From: Stenotrophomonas sp. UBA7346
GTDB lineage: Bacteria > Pseudomonadota > Gammaproteobacteria > Xanthomonadales > Xanthomonadaceae
Direction of reading: 5' to 3'
DNA length: 64,000 nucleotides
Assembly (NCBI GenBank): GCA_002471015.1
Contig: DKPB01000066.1
Location: 62,001-126,000 of the forward strand
Below are positions 60,566-64,000 of the stretch, piece by piece. Every line of letters starts with the position of its first letter. Positions within the stretch are counted from its first letter, which is position 1. Below the pieces are notes generated by a model. The model did no database searches. It had not been told where the DNA came from and was given only the letters and a program-made list of their open reading frames with translations. The translations under genes and the position numbers were made by a program.

Positions 60566-60643
60566 GTCCCCGAGGACACATGTCCTGGATTTTGCCGGTA
60601 ATGCCCGCGATCACCGGCACGCGGGCATGCCAGCGCCTGGCGC

Positions 60644-61258
60644 TCAGCGCAGGCGGCGGTTGATTGCCTCGACCATGGTCTTGCGCGAGAACAGGAAGTC
60701 CCAATAGCTGCCCCCCAGCTGCCGCCACAGCACCGCCGAACGCACGGCCGCCAGCAGCAGCGCACGGATCTCGGCAACCACCATGGCCTGACCAAGGTAG
60801 TGCGGGTTGCCCTGCACCATGATGCGCGGTTTCAGCTGGCTGATGGTGTCGGCGTACAGCGTACCCATGGCGCTGAGGATGTCCGGATGGTTGCTCTCAC
60901 CCAGCTCCTGTACGCGGTCGTTGGCGCGACGGATGCCGGTATAGACCTTGTTGACCGTGGCGTCCTCGCGCACGAAGCGGCGCTCCAGCTGCATCACCGA
61001 CAGCGCCAGGCGCGGCAGCAACTCATCCTTGCCCTGGTTGCTGAAGTAGTCGCGCAGCAGGCGCAGGCCGGGCTCTAGGGCTGTGACACTGCCATAGACC
61101 GCCGCCGGGGACGGGGCGTCGATGCGCATCACGCTGTCCATCGCGGTGCGCACCACCGCTGCCTCGGAGTGGCCGGTTTCGGCGATGCGGCGCACCTGCT
61201 GCAGGGCCTGGGCAATGCCGGCCAGGGCCAGGACGCGGTCGTCGAAGGAAAAACTCAT
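60644..61258 (-). CDS. hflD: High-frequency lysogenisation protein HflD homologue
   Basis: Protein of 204 residues with RVLALAGIAQALQQVRRIAE at the N-terminus, LARLALSVMQLERRF-type helix (here LPRLALSVMQLERRF), IYADTIS-like LYADTISQLKPRIMVQGNP and RALLLAAVRSAVLWRQLGG. It is named for lambda CII control in E. coli; its general role is unclear. The position directly downstream of mnmA (10 bases) is conserved in gammaproteobacteria. Confidence 0.95.
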   Translation of the reverse strand: MSFSFDDRVLALAGIAQALQQVRRIAETGHSEAAVVRTAMDSVMRIDAPSPAAVYGSVTALEPGLRLLRDYFSNQGKDELLPRLALSVMQLERRFVREDATVNKVYTGIRRANDRVQELGESNHPDILSAMGTLYADTISQLKPRIMVQGNPHYLGQAMVVAEIRALLLAAVRSAVLWRQLGGSYWDFLFSRKTMVEAINRRLR

Positions 61259-61268
61259 TGCTTACCTC

Positions 61269-62390
61269 TCAAGGAGAAACGGGTGCGCCAAGGCGGCGTT
61301 CCAGGGGGGCATCGGTGGCGGTGATGACGGCGCCGCCCAGGCACTCCATGCCGTCATACAGCACCAGGGATTGTCCGGGGGTCACGGCACGCTGCGGGCG
61401 GGCGAAATGCACGTCCAGGGTGCCATCGTCGCGCACCTGCACCGCGCAGGGCTCGTCCGGCTGGCGGTAGCGGGTCTGTGCCGTGCATTCAAAACGGGCG
61501 GCAGGCGGCGCGCCGGCGATCCAGTGCATGGGCTCGCTGCGCAACCAGCTCGACTGCAGCCAGGGGCTGTCGTGGCCCTGGTCGACATACAGAATGTTGC
61601 GGGCCACGTCCTTGCCGACCACGAACCAGGGGGCGGCAGGGCGGCCACGGACACCGCCGATGTTCAGGCCTTCGCGCTGGCCCAATGTGAAATAGAACAC
61701 GCCCGGATGACGGGCGATGAGCTGGCCGTGCGGGTCGTGGATCTCGCCTTCGCGTGCTGGCAGGTACTGGCCAAGGAACTCGCGGAAATCGCGCTCACCG
61801 ATGAAGCAGATGCCGGTGGAGTCCTTTTTGGCATGGGTCGGCAGGCCAGCATCGCGGGCGATGCGGCGCAGATCGCTCTTTTCCATGTGCCCGATAGGGA
61901 ACAGGGTGGCGGCCAGCTGGGCCTGGCCCAGCTGGTGCAGGAAGTAGCTCTGGTCCTTGCCGCGATCGGCACCGCGCAGCAGGCGCCAGCGGCCGCCGCT
62001 GTGCGCCACCTGGGCGTAATGGCCGGTGGCGATACGTTCGGCGCCCAGTTCGCGGGCGGCGTCCAGGAAGTGCTTGAACTTGACCTCGCGATTGCACAGC
62101 ACGTCCGGGTTGGGGGTGCGGCCAGCCGCGTATTCGGCCAGGAAGTGCTCAAACACGCCCTGCCAGTACTCGGCCGAGAAGTCGCGGAAGTGGAAGGGGA
62201 TGCCCAGCCGGCCGCAGACCGCCACGGCGTCGCGGCGGTCTTCTTCGGCGCGGCAATGGCCACTGCCGTCATCGGCCCAGTTCTGCATGAACAGGCCGGC
62301 CACATCCAAGCCCTGTTGCACCAGGGCAAGGGCCGCTACGGAAGAATCAACGCCGCCGGATACACCGACGACGACACCCGGGTTACTCAC
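61269..62390 (-). CDS. mnmA: tRNA-specific 2-thiouridylase MnmA
   Basis: Thiolates U34 of tRNA-Glu, -Gln and -Lys. It has 373 residues with the PP-loop SGGVDSS near residue 11, catalytic Cys99 in PNPDVLCNREVKF and Cys195 in STGICFIGER. The start GTG 62390 (VSNPGVVVGV) overlaps the Nudix stop (GTGA) and has GAGG upstream; the frame extends further without family pattern. One substrate, tRNA-Glu(TTC), is duplicated within this window. Confidence 0.96.
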   Translation of the reverse strand: MSNPGVVVGVSGGVDSSVAALALVQQGLDVAGLFMQNWADDGSGHCRAEEDRRDAVAVCGRLGIPFHFRDFSAEYWQGVFEHFLAEYAAGRTPNPDVLCNREVKFKHFLDAARELGAERIATGHYAQVAHSGGRWRLLRGADRGKDQSYFLHQLGQAQLAATLFPIGHMEKSDLRRIARDAGLPTHAKKDSTGICFIGERDFREFLGQYLPAREGEIHDPHGQLIARHPGVFYFTLGQREGLNIGGVRGRPAAPWFVVGKDVARNILYVDQGHDSPWLQSSWLRSEPMHWIAGAPPAARFECTAQTRYRQPDEPCAVQVRDDGTLDVHFARPQRAVTPGQSLVLYDGMECLGGAVITATDAPLERRLGAPVSP

Positions 62391-62848
62391 GGTATGTGCC
62401 TCAACATCGACAACGGAAAACGCTGCCCGGCCAGCCAGTCGGACACCGTGTGCCAGACCAGCGGACTGCGCAGCCGCGCCATGTCGGCCTGCAGGGCGGA
62501 GGGCGTAAGCCACAGCGCCTGCACGATGCCGGCATCCAGCGCCTGTTCGGGGTGGTGCTGCAGGGGTTCGGCTTCAAAGGCGAAGCGCAGGAACGGAGTG
62601 CCATCATCGGCAGTCCATTGGTAACTGCCGATGAAGCCGGTCAGGCGCACGTCCCAACCGGTTTCCTCGCGGGTTTCACGTACCGCTGCCTGCAGCAGTG
62701 TCTCGCCCGGATCCAGGTGGCCGGCCGGCTGGTTCAGCACCCGCCGGCCGCCCTTGTCTTCCTCCACCAGCAGCAGTTGACCTGCGCGGGATACAACGGT
62801 GGCCACGGTCACATGTGGCGCCCAGCGCTGGGACTGCAGGGCATTCAC
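62387..62848 (-). CDS. Nudix hydrolase (NudJ-like)
   Basis: Protein of 153 residues. The Nudix box is GHLDPGETLLQAAVRETREE followed by TG, complete. N-terminal HVTVATVVSRAGQLLLVEED is typical of the NudJ (YmfB) group, which hydrolyses nucleoside and thiamin pyrophosphates. Gene order Nudix-mnmA-hflD matches nudJ-mnmA-hflD in E. coli, which supports the subfamily. Confidence 0.93.
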   Translation of the reverse strand: MNALQSQRWAPHVTVATVVSRAGQLLLVEEDKGGRRVLNQPAGHLDPGETLLQAAVRETREETGWDVRLTGFIGSYQWTADDGTPFLRFAFEAEPLQHHPEQALDAGIVQALWLTPSALQADMARLRSPLVWHTVSDWLAGQRFPLSMLRHIP

Positions 62849-62850
62849 GC

Positions 62851-63327
62851 TCAGTAGTCGTCCTTGGAGGTGAGCTCCTGCTCGATGCCGTCGGCGCTCT
62901 TGGCGGCCGCATCGATGGCGTCGGAGAGCACTTCGGCGCTGGCATTGGCGTCAACCTTGACCACGAACATGGCCATGTCACCCTGCTTCACCCAGCTGCC
63001 GAGCTTGGAGTCGTTGGAATCCTCCAGCAGGCGGTTGGCGACCGGGGCCGGGAAGGCCGGGGTGGCGGAGCGGTAGCCCGGCGACCAGATTTCACGGATA
63101 CGGTGGCTGCCATAGGTTTCGACATTGGAGCGCACATACACCAGCTGGGTGCGGTCGTCGTCCATTTCGAACACCAGCTGGTAGTCGCCGTCGCCGTCGA
63201 TTTCGTACTTGTATTCCAGGCCGTCCAGCAGGCGGCCGATGGCGCGGTCCGGTTCGCCGGCAATCGCGCTCCCCATGGCGCCTGCAAACAGGGCTGCCAC
63301 GACGCCACCGGCAATAAGCTTCTTCAT
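62851..63327 (-). CDS. Secreted hypothetical protein (158 aa)
   Basis: Signal peptide MKKLIAGGVVAALFAGAMGSAIA, then an acidic mature domain (RLLDGLEYKYEIDGDGDYQL, VFEMDDDRTQLVYVRSNVET) and a helical C-terminus. The pattern is that of small periplasmic proteins in this family, with no known function. ATG 63327 gives a good signal peptide. It is two bases upstream of the Nudix gene and divergent from clpS. Confidence 0.75.
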   Translation of the reverse strand: MKKLIAGGVVAALFAGAMGSAIAGEPDRAIGRLLDGLEYKYEIDGDGDYQLVFEMDDDRTQLVYVRSNVETYGSHRIREIWSPGYRSATPAFPAPVANRLLEDSNDSKLGSWVKQGDMAMFVVKVDANASAEVLSDAIDAAAKSADGIEQELTSKDDY

Positions 63328-63422
63328 TTGGTCCCCAGGAGACAGTTGGATAGGTCCCTGAATTGTGCGGGGGCAAGGGGGGTGCCGTCCATTCGCACGC
63401 GGCCCCGGTGCGCCCGAGCCGC

Positions 63423-63428
63423 TATAAT
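63423..63428 (+). promoter_or_regulatory. Candidate -10 element of clpS
   Basis: A perfect TATAAT ends six bases before the clpS ATG. If used, the message would be leaderless. No matching -35 box is evident, so this is tentative. Confidence 0.4.
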
Positions 63429-63434
63429 GGGGGG

Positions 63435-63755
63435 ATGCCACAACAGCCCCAACACGAACAGGACCATGGCCTGCTGGTTGCCCCCGGCAAGCCCGAGATC
63501 GCGCCGCCGCCGCAGTACCAGGTGATGCTGCTCAACGATGACTACACGCCGATGGATTTCGTCATCACGGTGCTGCAGGACTTCTTCTCGATGGACCTGG
63601 ACAAGGCCACACAGGTGATGCTGCACGTCCACACCCGTGGCCGCGGCATCTGCGGCGTTTATACCCGCGAAGTGGCCGAGACCAAGGTGGCGCAGGTCAA
63701 TGAGTTCTCGCGCATGAACCAGCACCCGCTGCTGTGCACGATGGAGCGCGCCTGA
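63435..63755 (+). CDS. clpS: ATP-dependent Clp protease adaptor ClpS
   Basis: N-degron adaptor of 106 residues that delivers substrates to ClpAP. Motifs: YQVMLLNDDYTPMDFVITVL (the DDYTPMDFV core), MLHVHTRGRGICGVYTREVA and the C-terminal HPLLCTMERA. ATG 63435 has the variable, disordered N-terminus expected of ClpS. clpA usually follows and may start just beyond the window. Confidence 0.97.
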   Translation: MPQQPQHEQDHGLLVAPGKPEIAPPPQYQVMLLNDDYTPMDFVITVLQDFFSMDLDKATQVMLHVHTRGRGICGVYTREVAETKVAQVNEFSRMNQHPLLCTMERA

Positions 63756-64000
63756 CCGCCGTTCTTACGGACTGTACCCCTGTCGGTGTGTCTGTACGCC
63801 CGTCGCCGGGAGGTCAATGCTGCCGCCGGCAGAACGCCGCGTTTCGCCCGGTGCAGGTCAGTTTGGGAGCGGGCCGTTGCCCCGCGTTGCGCGCAGGCAC
63901 GACAAACTCCAACGACTGTGCGGACTTGTGACCCATGCCCTGTACTGCCACGAAACTGAATGCAGGATTCACAGGGTGCAGAATTTGCCCATATTGCTGA

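Overview
The window is GC-rich, densely coded and reads as a chromosome segment of a polarly flagellated gammaproteobacterium of the Xanthomonadaceae/Lysobacteraceae, most probably Stenotrophomonas or a close relative. This rests on the gene content (class III phaE/phaC, a second rpoN next to fleQ, ravS/ravR-like genes, an hflD-mnmA-Nudix operon, clpS) and on scattered palindromes that start with GTAG (GTAGTGCCGAGCCATGCTCG and variants), which resemble the GTAG REP family described in Stenotrophomonas maltophilia. The genus is inferred, not proven.

Layout. 1-8.8 kb: housekeeping and small genes: the end of phaE, phaC, a DUF5329-like secreted protein, a membrane protein, tex, an orphan receiver, tRNA-Leu(CAA), a lipocalin, and a tandemly duplicated tRNA-Ala(GGC)/tRNA-Glu(TTC) pair in which each pair has its own promoter. 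8.8-14.1 kb: a signalling locus with a hybrid kinase (HisKA-HATPase-REC-Hpt) facing a REC-EAL protein and an RcsB/BvgA-type response regulator, the arrangement of the Pseudomonas Roc1/SadARS system. 14.1-15.0 kb: two small unknown genes lie where fliQ and fliR would be expected.

15.0-49.4 kb: one flagellar gene cluster, almost all on the minus strand. In transcription order it runs cheV, flgBCDEF, flgGHIJ, flgKL, two flagellins, fliD, fliS, a FliT-like gene, an atypical PilZ gene, a LuxR-type regulator, rpoN, a receiver, fleQ and fliEFGHIJKLMNOP. On the plus strand, divergent from cheV, lie flgA, flgM and flgN. The regulatory tiers can be read from the DNA: sigma-54 (-24/-12) sites precede fliE, fliL, flgB, flgG and flgA, while sigma-28 sites precede one flagellin, fliD, flgM, a chemoreceptor gene and possibly cheV. 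FleQ and RpoN would drive the first set; FliA, held by FlgM, the second.

50-57.4 kb: a c-di-GMP/two-component island with a RavA-like kinase, a RavR-like GGDEF-EAL-REC protein whose EAL motifs are degenerate, a RavS-like NarX-type kinase, and a PAS-GGDEF-EAL protein with an intact EAL site. 57.8-63.8 kb: a small alanine-zipper lipoprotein, an L,D-transpeptidase-like protein lacking a standard start codon, a methyl-accepting protein, hflD, mnmA, a Nudix hydrolase, a small secreted protein and clpS.

There is no CRISPR array, insertion sequence or prophage that I can support. The least ordinary parts are the Roc-like locus with its own unassigned sensor domain, the missing fliQ/fliR next to fliP, the degenerate RavR EAL domain and the duplicated tRNA block.
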